64,000 bases of DNA from Cupriavidus sp. U2 (GCF_009663685.2 NZ_RCOG02000015.1:208-64207); one strand, 5' to 3'. Positions 24,544 to 33,524 are shown, counted from the first letter of the stretch. The notes: generated by a model from the sequence alone, not told the origin. A program made the numbers and translations.

Positions 24544-24816
24544 TTAGGCGCCTTCGCTGTACACGTCGCGCTTCTCGGTCACGCCACGGGCGCCTTCCGA
24601 GTACACATCGCGCTTGTCGGTCACCGAGCGGGCGCCTTCCGAATACACGTCACGCTTTTCGGTCACGCCACGGGCGCCGTCCAGGTACGGATCGATCTTG
24701 CGGCCGATGCTGCCGTCCAGGCGAGCCAGGTCCGACAGGGGTTGCGCAGCCTGGGCGGCGGTGGCGCCAGCCGACAGGCCGATGGCGCAGAGCAGGGAGA
24801 GGGCGAGGGTCTTCAT
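24544..24816 (-). CDS. Small exported protein with 14-residue tandem repeats
   Basis: 90 residues. A clear signal peptide (MKTLALSLLCAIGLSAGATAAQA) is followed by a linker LSDLARLDGSIGRKIDPYLD and then three near-identical 14-residue units of the form GARGVTEKRDVYSE, running to the last residue GA. Each unit carries alternating acidic and basic residues (E-K-R-D) and a tyrosine. The mature protein of about 67 residues should be periplasmic or secreted. I do not recognise the family. The DNA repeat is exact enough to suggest recent expansion, and unit number may vary between strains. Confidence 0.75.
   Translation of the reverse strand: MKTLALSLLCAIGLSAGATAAQAAQPLSDLARLDGSIGRKIDPYLDGARGVTEKRDVYSEGARSVTDKRDVYSEGARGVTEKRDVYSEGA
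24547..24714. repeat. 42-bp tandem repeat inside the small exported protein gene
   Basis: Units begin with GGCGCC at 24547, 24589, 24631 and 24673, exactly 42 bases apart. The first three are near-identical, the fourth is diverged. The period is in frame (14 codons). Confidence 0.85.
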
Positions 24817-25014
24817 GGTGTGCTGTTCCTACTTGTTGGCAGAGATCGCGGTGGGCCCGCGGTGGCTGTAATGTAGGCGTCGGCACGCGCACGAAAAAGG
24901 GCGAATCCTCGACAGACTGTCCAGCCGTCTGGACATTAGGGGTAAACCCTAGGGATACATTTTGTGGTACGGTGGCACGCCGCCACCGGTCAACGATGCA
25001 AGGTTAGTGGTTGC

Positions 25015-25566
25015 TTACACTACGCCACGGCTAACGCCGGCAATCAGCATCAGCAGGATCTGGGCAATGACGAACAGGACCAGCGGCGACATGTCGAACC
25101 CGCCCAGGCGCGGCATCACGCGCTGGATCGGCCGCAGCAGCGGCGCGGTCAGGTGCCAGATCGGGCCGGCCAGCGGCGATTGCGGATTGACCCACGACAG
25201 CACCGCCATGAGCAGCGTGACCCACATCACCATGCTGATGCCCCACTTCAGCAGGTTCAGCACGGCCAGGCCAAGGATCACGGGCAGGAACGCCAGCGGA
25301 TCGGCATCGAGCACCAGCGCGCGGCACACCAGGAACGCCACGGCGGTCAGGTAGGCGGCCAGCACGGTGGCCCAGTCGATGCCGCCGAGGCCTGGGATGA
25401 TGCGGCGTAGCGGGCGCACGAGCCAGTCCGTGACCTGGAACACCCCCTGCGATACCGGATTGCGCGATGGCAGGCGTGTCAGTTGCATCCACAGCCGCAG
25501 CAGCAGTGCCATGCCGAAGAGCGTAAAGACGGTATCGAGCAGGAAGAGGATGATTTCCGTGAACAT
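25015..25566 (-). CDS. yggT: YggT family membrane protein
   Basis: 183 residues holding two copies of the YggT module: membrane helix FLLDTVFTLFGMALLLRLWMQL then a loop TDWLVRPLRRIIPGLGGIDWATVLAAYL, and again MWVTLLMAVLSWVNPQSPLAGPIWHLTAPLLRPIQRVMPRLGGFDMSPLVLFVIAQILL. The P-L-R-I-P-GG signature occurs in each half. Proteins of this family are small inner-membrane proteins linked to osmotic tolerance and cell-division or envelope functions, and are poorly defined. The usual neighbour proC is not present here. Confidence 0.9.
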   Translation of the reverse strand: MFTEIILFLLDTVFTLFGMALLLRLWMQLTRLPSRNPVSQGVFQVTDWLVRPLRRIIPGLGGIDWATVLAAYLTAVAFLVCRALVLDADPLAFLPVILGLAVLNLLKWGISMVMWVTLLMAVLSWVNPQSPLAGPIWHLTAPLLRPIQRVMPRLGGFDMSPLVLFVIAQILLMLIAGVSRGVV

Positions 25567-25711
25567 CGGGCGGATTTTCCCTTGAATACGTTAGAGGGCG
25601 ACAGGGTGTCGACGACCGCACAGATTCTGCCATACCCCGCTGCCCAGGCCCCGTGGAAAATAGGGGTGCAATGCGTGTCATCGCACCGGGCGCGGCCATG
25701 CCCCCCATATA

Positions 25712-26224
25712 ATGGGCGCCTTGTCCGATACCGCACGCGCAGCCGCCTCCCCGCCCATGCCCCGCCCCGCCGCTCCCGCGAAGTCTTCGAACGATGCCAA
25801 CGTATTGAGCAAGCGTGACTTCGAGGCGCTGTCCGATTTCCGGTATCAGTTGCGCCGCTTCCTGCGGTTTTCCGAGGATGCCGCGCAGGCCGAAGGCGTA
25901 ACCGTGCAGCAATACCTGTTGATGCTGCATATCCGCGGCAGCCGCGACAAGAACTGGGCGTCCGTGGGCGAGCTGGCCGAGCGGCTGCAGGCGAAGCAGC
26001 ACGGCGTGGTGGCGCTGGTCAACCGTTGCGAAGCGGCCGGACTGGTCACGCGCCGGACCGATCCCGACGACCGCCGCGTGGTGCAGATCCATCTGCTGGC
26101 CAAGGGCGAGCGATGCCTGAACCGGCTGGCCGCGCTGCACCGGGCCGAGCTGGAATCGCTGCGTGGCGCGTTTCGGGTGGCGCGCATCACGGCCTTCAAC
26201 GACGACGAGTCCGAACGCGGCTGA
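25712..26224 (+). CDS. MarR-family transcriptional regulator
   Basis: 170 residues with a low-complexity N-terminus (AASPPMPRPAAPAKSS) of about 30 residues, then a MarR domain: QQYLLMLHIRGS, ASVGELAERLQAKQHGVVALVNRCEAAGLVTRRTDPDDRRVVQIHLLAKGE. No efflux or catabolic gene is adjacent, so its target cannot be inferred. It is divergent from yggT; the 145-base gap between them holds no clear palindrome. Confidence 0.85.
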   Translation: MGALSDTARAAASPPMPRPAAPAKSSNDANVLSKRDFEALSDFRYQLRRFLRFSEDAAQAEGVTVQQYLLMLHIRGSRDKNWASVGELAERLQAKQHGVVALVNRCEAAGLVTRRTDPDDRRVVQIHLLAKGERCLNRLAALHRAELESLRGAFRVARITAFNDDESERG

Positions 26225-26360
26225 GCGCCGCCTCTCCCACGTCGGGCCCGCCGCGTTACAGCCGGTTACCCATCACAATCTCCGGTGACACCTGCCGGCA
26301 TGGCGCGGCACTAGACTCCCGCGCAATATCAACACGCGCACCGTCGCAGGAGTCCCCATC

Positions 26361-27119
26361 ATGTCCATCACGATTCGCCCGGCCGCCCGCACGCTTGCAC
26401 TGGCCGCCGCGGCTGCCGGAACGCTGGCGCTGGCGGGTTGCGCCGCCCCTTATGGCGCCGGCTATGGCGATGGCTATGGAACGGGCTACCAGACCGGCTA
26501 CCAGACCGCCGGCTACCAGGGTGCTGGCTACCAGGGTGCCTATGGCAATGCCGGATATGGATCGGCCTACGGCACCTCGGGCACGCAGATCAGTGGCGCG
26601 CCTGCCTATCCGCAGCAGTCGTACCCGCAGCAGACTTATCCCCAGTCGTCCTACCCGCAGCAGGCCCAGCAGCCCGCCTATCCGCAGCAGCCCGGCTATG
26701 ACCAGTATGGCTACCCGCAGCAGGCCCAGGGCAGCTACGACGGCACCTACGGCAACAGCGCCGGCTACAACGACCCCTACGCGGTGCGTTACGGCTGGGT
26801 GGAGTCGATCGAGCAGGTGGGCGGACAGCCGGCCAACGCCAGCGGCGTGGGCGCTGTGCTGGGCGGGGTGGCGGGTGGCCTGCTGGGGCACCAGATCGGC
26901 GGTGGTCGTGGCAACACGGTGGCCACCATCGGCGGCGCGGTGGCCGGCGCGCTGGCCGGCAACGAGGTGGAAAAGCGCACCCACACCACGCCGCCGGCAT
27001 TTCGCGTGCGGGTGCGTACCAATGACAACGCCTATATGACGCTGACGCAGGCCAGCCCCTACAACCTGCGCATCGGCGACCGCGTCAAGGTGCAGAACGG
27101 CACGGCCGTGCCCTACTGA
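26361..27119 (+). CDS. Outer-membrane lipoprotein with glycine-zipper domain
   Basis: 252 residues. The lipoprotein signal has a LALAGC lipobox with Cys27. Next comes a Gly/Tyr-rich stretch (YGTGYQTGYQTAGYQGAGYQ) and a Pro-Gln-Tyr-rich stretch with repeated SYPQQ or AYPQQ units (about 28-135). A glycine-zipper segment (GVGAVLGGVAGGLLGHQIGG to IGGAVAGALAGNEVEK, about 161-205) and a SlyB/Pcp-like C-terminal domain follow. Such lipoproteins stabilise the outer membrane. The Q/Y/P-rich linker is unusually long and likely disordered. A terminator follows. Confidence 0.88.
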   Translation: MSITIRPAARTLALAAAAAGTLALAGCAAPYGAGYGDGYGTGYQTGYQTAGYQGAGYQGAYGNAGYGSAYGTSGTQISGAPAYPQQSYPQQTYPQSSYPQQAQQPAYPQQPGYDQYGYPQQAQGSYDGTYGNSAGYNDPYAVRYGWVESIEQVGGQPANASGVGAVLGGVAGGLLGHQIGGGRGNTVATIGGAVAGALAGNEVEKRTHTTPPAFRVRVRTNDNAYMTLTQASPYNLRIGDRVKVQNGTAVPY

Positions 27120-27150
27120 CATACCGGATCGGTCGTCGACACCCAGCAAC

Positions 27151-27186
27151 AAAAAAGCCCGGCGCCAAGGCCGGGCTTTTCTTTGG
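27151..27186. terminator. Bidirectional rho-independent terminator
   Basis: AAAAAAGCCCGGC pairs with GCCGGGCTTTT, followed by CTTT, between the convergent lipoprotein and dienelactone hydrolase genes. Confidence 0.88.
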
Positions 27187-27198
27187 CTGTCTGGCCGA

Positions 27199-27915
27199 TC
27201 AGGAGAGCGCGTTGGCCAGGAAGGTCAGCGCGCGGCCATGCGCCAGCGCGGCCGAACGCTGGTGGTACGACGCGCGCGCCCAGCAGTTGAAGCCGTGGTC
27301 GGCCTGGTCGTAGACAAAGACCTCGGTGCCTCGCTTGCCGGCCACGGCCTGTCGTACGTTCTCCACATCGTCGGGCTTGATATGGGCATCCAGTGCGCCG
27401 TAGTGGAACTGCACCGGCACGTTGAGGGCCGCTGCCTCCTGCAGGTTGTTCTGGATGCCGCCGCCATAGTAGGGCACCGCAGCATCCACCAGCCCGCGCG
27501 CCGCGGCCATGTACGACACCAGGCCGCCGAAGCAATAGCCTACCGCGGCCACCTTGCCGCCTTCGCCAATTTCGTTGCGCAGCGCCTCGACGGTGGCGGC
27601 GATGTCCGACACCGTGTCTTCGAGGTTCACGGCCTTGCGCAGTTCCATGGCCTTTTCCCAGTCCGGGCCGCTGTAGCCCAGCTCAACGCGTGGGGCCGAA
27701 CGCCAGAACACGTCCGGGGCCAGCACCACGTAGCCGTCGGCCGCGTACTGGTCGGCCACGCTGCGGATGTGTTCGTTGACGCCGAAGATCTCCTGTACCA
27801 GCACGATGCCGGGGTTGCCGGCGGTCTTGCCGCCGGGCGGCAGGCTCAGATAGGCGTCGAAGCTGCCGTCGGCGGTGTCGATACGGATCCAGCGGCTGTT
27901 GGGCGTGGTGCTCAT
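27199..27915 (-). CDS. Dienelactone hydrolase family protein
   Basis: 238 residues, the standard length. Catalytic triad visible: Cys128 in VGYCFGGLVS, Asp176 in YGALDAHIKP, His207 in DQADHGFNC. The oxyanion region is VLVQEIFGVNEHIRSVAD. Carboxymethylenebutenolidase opens dienelactone in chlorocatechol breakdown, but most chromosomal copies in this bacterial family are of unknown substrate and stand alone, as here. Cytoplasmic. Confidence 0.9.
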   Translation of the reverse strand: MSTTPNSRWIRIDTADGSFDAYLSLPPGGKTAGNPGIVLVQEIFGVNEHIRSVADQYAADGYVVLAPDVFWRSAPRVELGYSGPDWEKAMELRKAVNLEDTVSDIAATVEALRNEIGEGGKVAAVGYCFGGLVSYMAAARGLVDAAVPYYGGGIQNNLQEAAALNVPVQFHYGALDAHIKPDDVENVRQAVAGKRGTEVFVYDQADHGFNCWARASYHQRSAALAHGRALTFLANALS

Positions 27916-28058
27916 GTTGGAAGACTCCAGGGTTTGTCAGGGCAGGCGCGGTGGGGGCGGGCGCCGGACCCGCGCGATCCGGGGGATCGGCGAGAGACTG
28001 CCAAGTGTGCCACCGCCGCGGCAATCGTGCAGCGCGGCTGGCCGGTAGCCGACCGGCA

Positions 28059-28097
28059 AAAAAATATGCCGGCACCCGCGGGAGGGGTAGCCGGCAT
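28059..28097 (-). terminator. Rho-independent terminator of the 139-residue exported protein gene
   Basis: On the minus strand a stem with TGCCGG and CCGGCA arms is followed by TATTTTTTTG, about 60 bases past the stop codon. Confidence 0.65.
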
Positions 28098-28155
28098 GGC
28101 GGCCGCGCCAGCGGCGCGGCACAGGACTGCTTGACTGACTGTTCATCCGCGCCGG

Positions 28156-28575
28156 TTACCAGCGCATCTGCACATTCTTTTCTCCAGGGCTCACCGTCGT
28201 GCGCTTGGATGTGCCCTCGTAAGTGGCCACGACCTGATAAGCGGCGCGCGGCCCCTTGATCAGGCACCGTGGGCCCGTGGCCGTGAACTCGGCCACCTGC
28301 TGGCCATTGCGCATGAGCTTCACGTTGACGTCCGACAGATATTCTCCGCGGCCGCCCTGCGTGAACAGCAGGCCCATGTCGTACTGGGACGCCTCGCTAC
28401 GCATTTCGGCTTGTTCGTCGGCAGCCACGCCGCCGCAAACATAGGTGAACGGGCCGGCCGTCGACGTCTTCATGTCCGCGTGAGCGGACCCTGCCATGCC
28501 CATCGCCGCCGCAGCGGCGCCGATTGCGCACCAGACACGTACCTGTCGAGTGATCGTCGTGTTTTGCGTTTGCAT
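28156..28575 (-). CDS. Exported protein of 139 residues, function unknown
   Basis: The start at 28575 has a strong GGAGGA Shine-Dalgarno. A signal peptide (VWCAIGAAAAAMGMAGSAHA) is followed by a compact mature domain: FTYVCGGVAADEQAEMRSEASQYDMGLLFTQGGRGEYLSDVNVKLMRNGQQVAEF, then RCLIKGPRAAYQVVATYEGTSKRTTVSPGEKN. The two cysteines in the mature part may form a disulfide. The second half looks like a beta-sandwich of the kind seen in carboxypeptidase-regulatory folds. I know of conserved relatives in Ralstonia-type bacteria without assigned role. It is transcribed as a single gene with its own terminator. Confidence 0.75.
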   Translation of the reverse strand: MQTQNTTITRQVRVWCAIGAAAAAMGMAGSAHADMKTSTAGPFTYVCGGVAADEQAEMRSEASQYDMGLLFTQGGRGEYLSDVNVKLMRNGQQVAEFTATGPRCLIKGPRAAYQVVATYEGTSKRTTVSPGEKNVQMRW

Positions 28576-28882
28576 CGCTTCCTCCTGCCAGGTTGACGGG
28601 ATGAGCGACGGGTACCCAATGCAGGCATTGCAGCCGTGAGGCAGGTTCAGGGCAGGTACGCAGGCCTGGACGATGGCCTGTCGCGCATCCTCGGGATACG
28701 TACCTGAAGTACACACCACTGCACCTGGGGCGTCTGTCAGCGATTCACTGATCTTGCTGCGGGAAGAGTCTGGGGCGTGGCGCGAACAGCGGGCAGTTCT
28801 GCCCCTATTCGTGCGGGAAGCTCGCAAAGAGAGGCGCCGTTCACATGGCGCCCCTCTCATTCTGTGACTTGCCGGCCGGCGA
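28576..28882. other. Intergenic region between the exported-protein and PLD-nuclease genes
   Basis: 307 bases. It contains the PLD-gene terminator at 28829-28858 and, next to the downstream gene, its Shine-Dalgarno. The middle holds no palindrome or coding frame that I can support. Confidence 0.5.
28829..28858 (-). terminator. Terminator of the PLD-like nuclease gene
   Basis: GAGAGGCGCC and GGCGCCCCTCTC form a strong stem 25 bases beyond the stop; on the minus strand TTTGCG follows. Confidence 0.65.
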
Positions 28883-29491
28883 TCAGTAGGCCGACGACTG
28901 CTCGAATCGCGTGCGCCAGTTGTCGCTGTATGCCTTGACTACGGCGCTGTCGCCCCGGATCAGCATGCCGTTCTCCGCATTACGCTCCTGGGCCGACTTG
29001 GTGAAGTTGAACGACCCCGTGAACACGGCCTGGTCGTCGAACACCATCACCTTGTTGTGCGCGATGGCCGGTTTGGTATCGACCACCACCGGAATTCCCG
29101 CGTTCTTGAGGAAGGTGGCGCTGGTGTATCGCTCGGAAGCCTGGCTCTTGTCGACGATCACGCGCACGTCCACGCCGCGCTGGTGCGCCTCGGCCACGGC
29201 GCGGGCGATGGGCGCGCTCGTGAACGAGTAAGCCTGGATCAGCAGCTTGTGCCGCGTGCGGTTGATGGCGTCGACGATCATGTCCTGGCAGCTCGGGCCG
29301 TCCGGCACGAAACACAGCGTGTACGTGCTGCCGCTGGCGAACTGGCTGGTCTGCGCGCGCGGGGTGGTCAGCGTCTCGATGGCGCGATCGAACATCGAGC
29401 TGGTACGGGCCTGGGCGGTGCCCGCGACGGCCAGCAGGCCGAGCATGCCCGCCGTGGCAAGCCGCCTGCATTGGAGCAAGGAAGGAAACAT
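28883..29491 (-). CDS. Phospholipase D-like nuclease, single HKD motif (Nuc type), exported
   Basis: 202 residues from the ATG at 29491; longer starts add residues without sense for a signal peptide. The hydrophobic leader LATAGMLGLLAVAGTAQA indicates export. One HxKx4Dx6GSxN motif is visible in AHNKVMVFDDQAVFTGSFNFT near residue 150, preceded by the KLLIQAYSFTSAPIARAVAEAHQRGVDVRVIVDKS block. Single-HKD proteins of this size resemble the plasmid-borne endonuclease Nuc, which dimerises to build one active site. The substrate could be DNA or phospholipid. Not linked to a conjugation locus here. Confidence 0.85.
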   Translation of the reverse strand: MFPSLLQCRRLATAGMLGLLAVAGTAQARTSSMFDRAIETLTTPRAQTSQFASGSTYTLCFVPDGPSCQDMIVDAINRTRHKLLIQAYSFTSAPIARAVAEAHQRGVDVRVIVDKSQASERYTSATFLKNAGIPVVVDTKPAIAHNKVMVFDDQAVFTGSFNFTKSAQERNAENGMLIRGDSAVVKAYSDNWRTRFEQSSAY

Positions 29492-29693
29492 CAGGTTACG
29501 GATGACAGGAAATCGAGGGCAGGCAGCGTAACAGGCCATGCGCCCAGTTCGCAACAGGAAACGCATGGCGGCCGGGTTGGGGAACTGCGGCGGCGCCTTG
29601 GGACTCGACCCGACTGGTGCCTATGATGAAGGCATCGTGTCGCGGCGGGGCATGCTGTGCCGCCGCATCCATCGCGAATACAAGGAGCCTCGC

Positions 29694-29900
29694 ATGTCCG
29701 ACCACACCTACAAGCTCGTCGAGATCGTCGGATCGTCACCCGATGGCAGCGACCAGGCCATCCGCAATGCACTGGCCAAGGCCGGCGAGACCATCAAGCA
29801 TATCGACTGGTTCGAAGTGGTCGAAACGCGCGGCCATGTGACGGACGGCAAGGTCGGCCACTTCCAGGTCACGCTGAAGATCGGCTTCCGTGTGACCTGA
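29694..29900 (+). CDS. Dodecin (flavin-binding storage protein)
   Basis: 68 residues from the ATG at 29694, with AAGGAG upstream. The whole sequence fits dodecin: [44 protein letters not shown], with the flavin-stacking Trp39 (HIDWFEV), then [16 protein letters not shown]. Dodecins form hollow 12-mers that bind flavins and buffer free flavin in the cytoplasm. It is convergent with the TpsB gene. Confidence 0.93.
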   Translation: MSDHTYKLVEIVGSSPDGSDQAIRNALAKAGETIKHIDWFEVVETRGHVTDGKVGHFQVTLKIGFRVT

Positions 29901-29932
29901 CGCGCAGGCCGCGCCACCCGCCGGCCCACCGC

Positions 29933-31609
29933 TTAATCGAACTGGTACGACCAGAGCAGGTTGATGCGCGGCGAACGGTGGCTGGCATTGGTGGGCTTGT
30001 CGCCCACGGGCTGGGCCAGCGAGACGTCCATCGTGTAGTAGCGCCGGTCCGAGAACCGCAGGCCGATGGCCAGCGACTGCAGCGTGCGGTGCGACAGCGA
30101 GACGCTGTTCGAGTACACGCGCGCCATGTCGGCGGCCAGGAACGGCTGCAGCGTCTTCAGGTACGTGAAATCCACTGCGAACAGCCGGTTCAGTTCGGCC
30201 GATGCGCCCCAGCCCTTGTCGCCCGCGATCTCGCCGGCCGGGTAGCCCAGCCCGAAGAAGCGGCCGCCAAAGCTGATCTGCTCGCTCGACGCCAGGCGGT
30301 TGCCGCTGTACTGCCCTGCCGCCGACAGCGCCATGCCGAAGCCCATCGGCAGGTCGGTGGCCTGCGACACCAGCAGCCGCGTGCGCCAGAAGCTCAGGTC
30401 GTTGAGGTTGTTCTGGCGATCGGCGCCCAGCGCATCGAAGCCCTTGTACACGCCCAGCGTGGCGCTGCGCGTCACGCCTGTGCCGCGTTGCTGGTATGAC
30501 GCCTCGGCGCTGGCCACGCGCACGCTGGTCGACAGTTCCACCTGGCGGCCTGCGCCGGGCTGTACGGCCTGCGTATAGCGTTCGAACTGGTTGTTGGCAT
30601 AGAAGCCGCCGGTCAGCGTCAGCGCGTGGCGGTTGTTCAGGATGACCGGGTAGCTCAGCGTGCCGCCCAGCCGTTTGGAGTCGTTCACGTAGCGCGGGTT
30701 GAAGCCGATCGGGGCCAGCATGCTGTTCTCGGGCACGCCGCGATAGTGCGACGCGGTGATCTTGCCCAGCATGCCTTCGGTGCCGAGCGGCTGGGCGTAG
30801 GTGGCGGCGTAGTACTCCTCGCTGTCGCGGCCCCTGGGGAACAGTGTGGAGAACGACAACTGCTCGCCCAGCGGTGTCAGGCTGTTGGTGGTGGCCGTGG
30901 CGATGGCGCGCACGCCCGGCGACATCCATTCGACACCCGTACCGAACGTGAACGGCTTGCGCCTGACCTCCAGCACCATGTCGCACGCGCCATCGGTGGT
31001 GGTGGGCGGCTGCACCGTGGCGTTGACCTGCATGCCGGGCTGCTGCGCCAGCACGTTGACATAGTGCTCGAAGCTCTCCTGGCGCAGCGGACGGTCCTTC
31101 TTCAGCTGGTCGGCAATCTTGCGCAGCCGCGCCTCCGCCGGCCCGGGTTTGCCCTTGACCGTGACGTTGGCCACGTAGCCTTCCACCACGGTGATCAGCA
31201 CGTTGCCGTTTTCGAACGATTGCGCCGGCACGAAGGCAAACGACAGCGGATAGCCGGCGTCCTTGTACATCTGCGTGACCGACTCCGCGGCCTGCAGCAG
31301 TTCCGCGACGGTGATCTCGCGATTGGCCAGCGGGCTGAACCTGGCCGCGATCTGCTCGAACGGCAGCGTCTTCGCGCCCTCGATCTGGAAATGCCGGGGC
31401 GTAAGCCGCGAGGCCAGCAGGTTCTGCAGCGCCGAATCAGGCCGTTCCACCTGCACGGTGACATTGGATTGCGCCGGCTTGCTTGGCGCGATGCTGGGCA
31501 GCGTCTGGGTGGGATCGCCCTGCACGGGTCCGCGTTCGGCGTGGCCCAGGCCGCTATGGATGACGCCGACGCTGATCATCAGCGCGGCAACGCGATTGCG
31601 TGGTCGCAT
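29933..31609 (-). CDS. TpsB/ShlB-family outer-membrane transporter
   Basis: 558 residues. The signal peptide (VAALMISVGVIHSGLGHA) and a Pro/Ser-rich linker lead to a POTRA domain (about 72-145: FQIEGAKTLPFEQIAARFSPLANREITVAELLQAAESVTQMYKDAGYPLSFAFVPAQ) and a second POTRA-like part with VEGYVANVTVKG. The C-terminal beta-barrel carries the conserved RFFGLGYPAGEIAGDKG segment, the VRGY-like L6 loop, and a final strand NLLWSYQFD. TpsB proteins export one large partner (TpsA) across the outer membrane. No TpsA with a filamentous-haemagglutinin domain is near. The gene directly upstream in the same direction encodes a repetitive lipoprotein, 136 bases away. Confidence 0.88.
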   Translation of the reverse strand: MRPRNRVAALMISVGVIHSGLGHAERGPVQGDPTQTLPSIAPSKPAQSNVTVQVERPDSALQNLLASRLTPRHFQIEGAKTLPFEQIAARFSPLANREITVAELLQAAESVTQMYKDAGYPLSFAFVPAQSFENGNVLITVVEGYVANVTVKGKPGPAEARLRKIADQLKKDRPLRQESFEHYVNVLAQQPGMQVNATVQPPTTTDGACDMVLEVRRKPFTFGTGVEWMSPGVRAIATATTNSLTPLGEQLSFSTLFPRGRDSEEYYAATYAQPLGTEGMLGKITASHYRGVPENSMLAPIGFNPRYVNDSKRLGGTLSYPVILNNRHALTLTGGFYANNQFERYTQAVQPGAGRQVELSTSVRVASAEASYQQRGTGVTRSATLGVYKGFDALGADRQNNLNDLSFWRTRLLVSQATDLPMGFGMALSAAGQYSGNRLASSEQISFGGRFFGLGYPAGEIAGDKGWGASAELNRLFAVDFTYLKTLQPFLAADMARVYSNSVSLSHRTLQSLAIGLRFSDRRYYTMDVSLAQPVGDKPTNASHRSPRINLLWSYQFD

Positions 31610-31745
31610 GGTCTTACCCCTCGATGGAAAACTGCATTGCGGCTATGAGGTCGCGTGCCACGGGACGGAGGGGATGCCGCTTCCCCGCCGCCCATGGGTG
31701 GCCGTGACGCTTTGCTTGGAACGGGCGCGCATGCGCCCCGTGAAA

Positions 31746-33164
31746 CTAGTGCTTGCCGCCGATTGCGCCGGTCAGGCCGCCAACCAGCCCGCCGACGAGC
31801 CCGGTGACTGGCGCCAACGGGTTGGCGGGCTTGGTGCCCGCCGCCGTGCCGCCCGATGCGGGGGTGCTGCTGGCCGGCGCATTGCCGCCGGTCAGGCCGG
31901 CGACCAGGCCGGTGACCGGTGCCAGCGGGGTGGCGCTGCCGCCCGTGGTGCTGGCCGCCCCGCCCGTGACGCCGTTGGTGATGCCGCTGACCAGGCCAGT
32001 GACAGGCGCGAGCGGGCTTGCGCCGCCGCCACCGGTGGCGCTGCCCAGGCCGCTGGTGACAGTGCTGACCAGTCCGGTAACAGGTGCCAGCGGGCCGGAC
32101 GCGCCGCCGGTGGTGCTTGTGAGGCCGCCAGTCAGGCCGCCGACCAGCCCCGTCACGGGCGCCAGCGGGCTGCCCGCCGCACCGCCGGCCGGGTTGTTCA
32201 CCACGCCGCCAAGCGATGCCACCGTCGTGCCGGTGCCCGTGACAATGCCGCCCACGCCGGACACGACCGGCGTATTCGTATGGGTCAGTTGCGTGCCCGC
32301 CGTGGCCAGCGCACCGCCGACGGTCGCCAGCAGGTTGTTGACGGGCTGGCCCAGGCCGGTGGCGGCGCCCAGTGTCTGCGTGCCGCTGGTCAGTGTGGAA
32401 GTCAGCGGCACGATGGCCTTGCTGACGCCGCTGGTCAGCTGTTCCACGGGGCCGCTCGACAGCGCAGTCCCCAACTGGCCGCCGACATTGTTGACGGCAC
32501 CGCCCACTTGCGAGACCACGCCGCCCAGCGGCGTCGTCACGGCGGCGAGCGGTGCCAGCGGCCCGCTGCCCAGGCCGCTGACCGCGCTGCCGGCATGGCT
32601 GACGGCGTTGCCCAGGTCGCTCACCACGCCGCCGGTGCTGGCCACCGTGGTGCCCACCGGATTCGTGGCGTTGGGCATATTGCCCAGGCCCGACTGCACG
32701 CCGGTGCCGAGCACGCTGACCGCGTCGCCCACCGAACTCACCACGCCAGCCAGGCCATCCTTGGTCTGCGCCGGCACCACTGGCACGTTCGCGTCCTTGA
32801 TCGCATCGCCCACGCCGCCGACCGTGCTGCCCACGCCGGTGACGATGCCGCCCGCGTTGCTGACGATGGCGCTGGTGGGCGTCAGCGCAGCGGTGCCACC
32901 ACCACCACCGCCACCGTTGTTGTTGTTTCCGCCGCCGCCGCCGCCACCGTTGTTGTTCGTGCCACCGTTGTTGGCGGCGTCAGTGCCACCGGTTCCGCCG
33001 GTGCCGCTGGTATTGGCCGCGTTGCCGGTGCCGGCCGAGCTGCCGGTGCCGCTGGTACCCATCGACGTCGAACCGCTGCCGCTGGCGCAGCCCGCCAGCA
33101 CCAGCATGGACCCCATCAATACCGTCACGACCAGTTGCTTTGCGGAATGTTCTTGTGTGCGCAT
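31746..33164 (-). CDS. Large Gly/Val/Thr-rich repeat lipoprotein (collagen-like class)
   Basis: 472 residues. The lipoprotein signal (LVVTVLMGSMLVLAGC, Cys26) is followed by a Gly/Asn/Ser-only linker with homopolymeric Gly and Asn runs (about 28-95). A weakly repetitive Val-Gly-Thr region (about 100-330) comes next, then five C-terminal repeats beginning PLAPVTGLV. Almost no charged or aromatic residues are present after the signal. Databases often label such proteins collagen-like, but no regular Gly-X-Y triplet is visible. It is clearly paralogous to the protein encoded divergently at 33815. It lies upstream of the TpsB gene and could be co-transcribed with it. Confidence 0.8.
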   Translation of the reverse strand: MRTQEHSAKQLVVTVLMGSMLVLAGCASGSGSTSMGTSGTGSSAGTGNAANTSGTGGTGGTDAANNGGTNNNGGGGGGGNNNNGGGGGGGTAALTPTSAIVSNAGGIVTGVGSTVGGVGDAIKDANVPVVPAQTKDGLAGVVSSVGDAVSVLGTGVQSGLGNMPNATNPVGTTVASTGGVVSDLGNAVSHAGSAVSGLGSGPLAPLAAVTTPLGGVVSQVGGAVNNVGGQLGTALSSGPVEQLTSGVSKAIVPLTSTLTSGTQTLGAATGLGQPVNNLLATVGGALATAGTQLTHTNTPVVSGVGGIVTGTGTTVASLGGVVNNPAGGAAGSPLAPVTGLVGGLTGGLTSTTGGASGPLAPVTGLVSTVTSGLGSATGGGGASPLAPVTGLVSGITNGVTGGAASTTGGSATPLAPVTGLVAGLTGGNAPASSTPASGGTAAGTKPANPLAPVTGLVGGLVGGLTGAIGGKH

Positions 33165-33413
33165 GACCTTTTTCCTTTTTTTAATGTTCCCGACCCTGGT
33201 TCACGTATCGCATGCCGCTTCGTTGCGAGGGCTTGCGTGACGTGCCGTGGCTGCGCTGTATTGCGCAAGCGGTGTGCCAGTGACGCCGGCCATTGCCGGC
33301 CACGCCATGCCAAAGCAGGGGGTGCGGTGCGCAAACGCCCGTGTGGCAAGGCTTTGCGGCAAATGGATCAAACGCGCGCATGAAGCGCGCGGTGGTGGCG
33401 CGGCCCGTGTTTG

Positions 33414-33433
33414 GCGTTACGCGTTACGTAACG
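33414..33433. promoter_or_regulatory. GTTACGTAAC palindrome with tandem GCGTTAC half sites
   Basis: GCGTTAC occurs twice in a row (33414 and 33421) and the second copy extends into the perfect palindrome CGTTACGTAACG (33422-33433). Confidence 0.5.
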
Positions 33434-33524
33434 TCGCGTGACATGTGCGGTGACATGGCCGTGCCACGGCGCCTGTCCTGGCCTCGTGCCCGGGGCCGTC
33501 TGGCGTAACGCCCGCCGGGAACAC

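Noticed and set aside
24547..24714. Regularly spaced 42-bp repeats considered as a CRISPR-like array
   Set aside because: There are no unique spacers. The repeats are contiguous, in frame, and encode a tandem-repeat protein.
28883..29491. Toxin- or conjugation-linked role for the PLD-type nuclease
   Set aside because: No immunity, relaxase or secretion gene is adjacent; the gene stands alone with its own terminator.
31263..33383. Open frame of about 700 codons on the plus strand across the repeat lipoprotein gene
   Set aside because: The minus strand has a signal peptide with lipobox and organised repeats. The plus-strand frame is a mirror of the repeats without a start site or signal.
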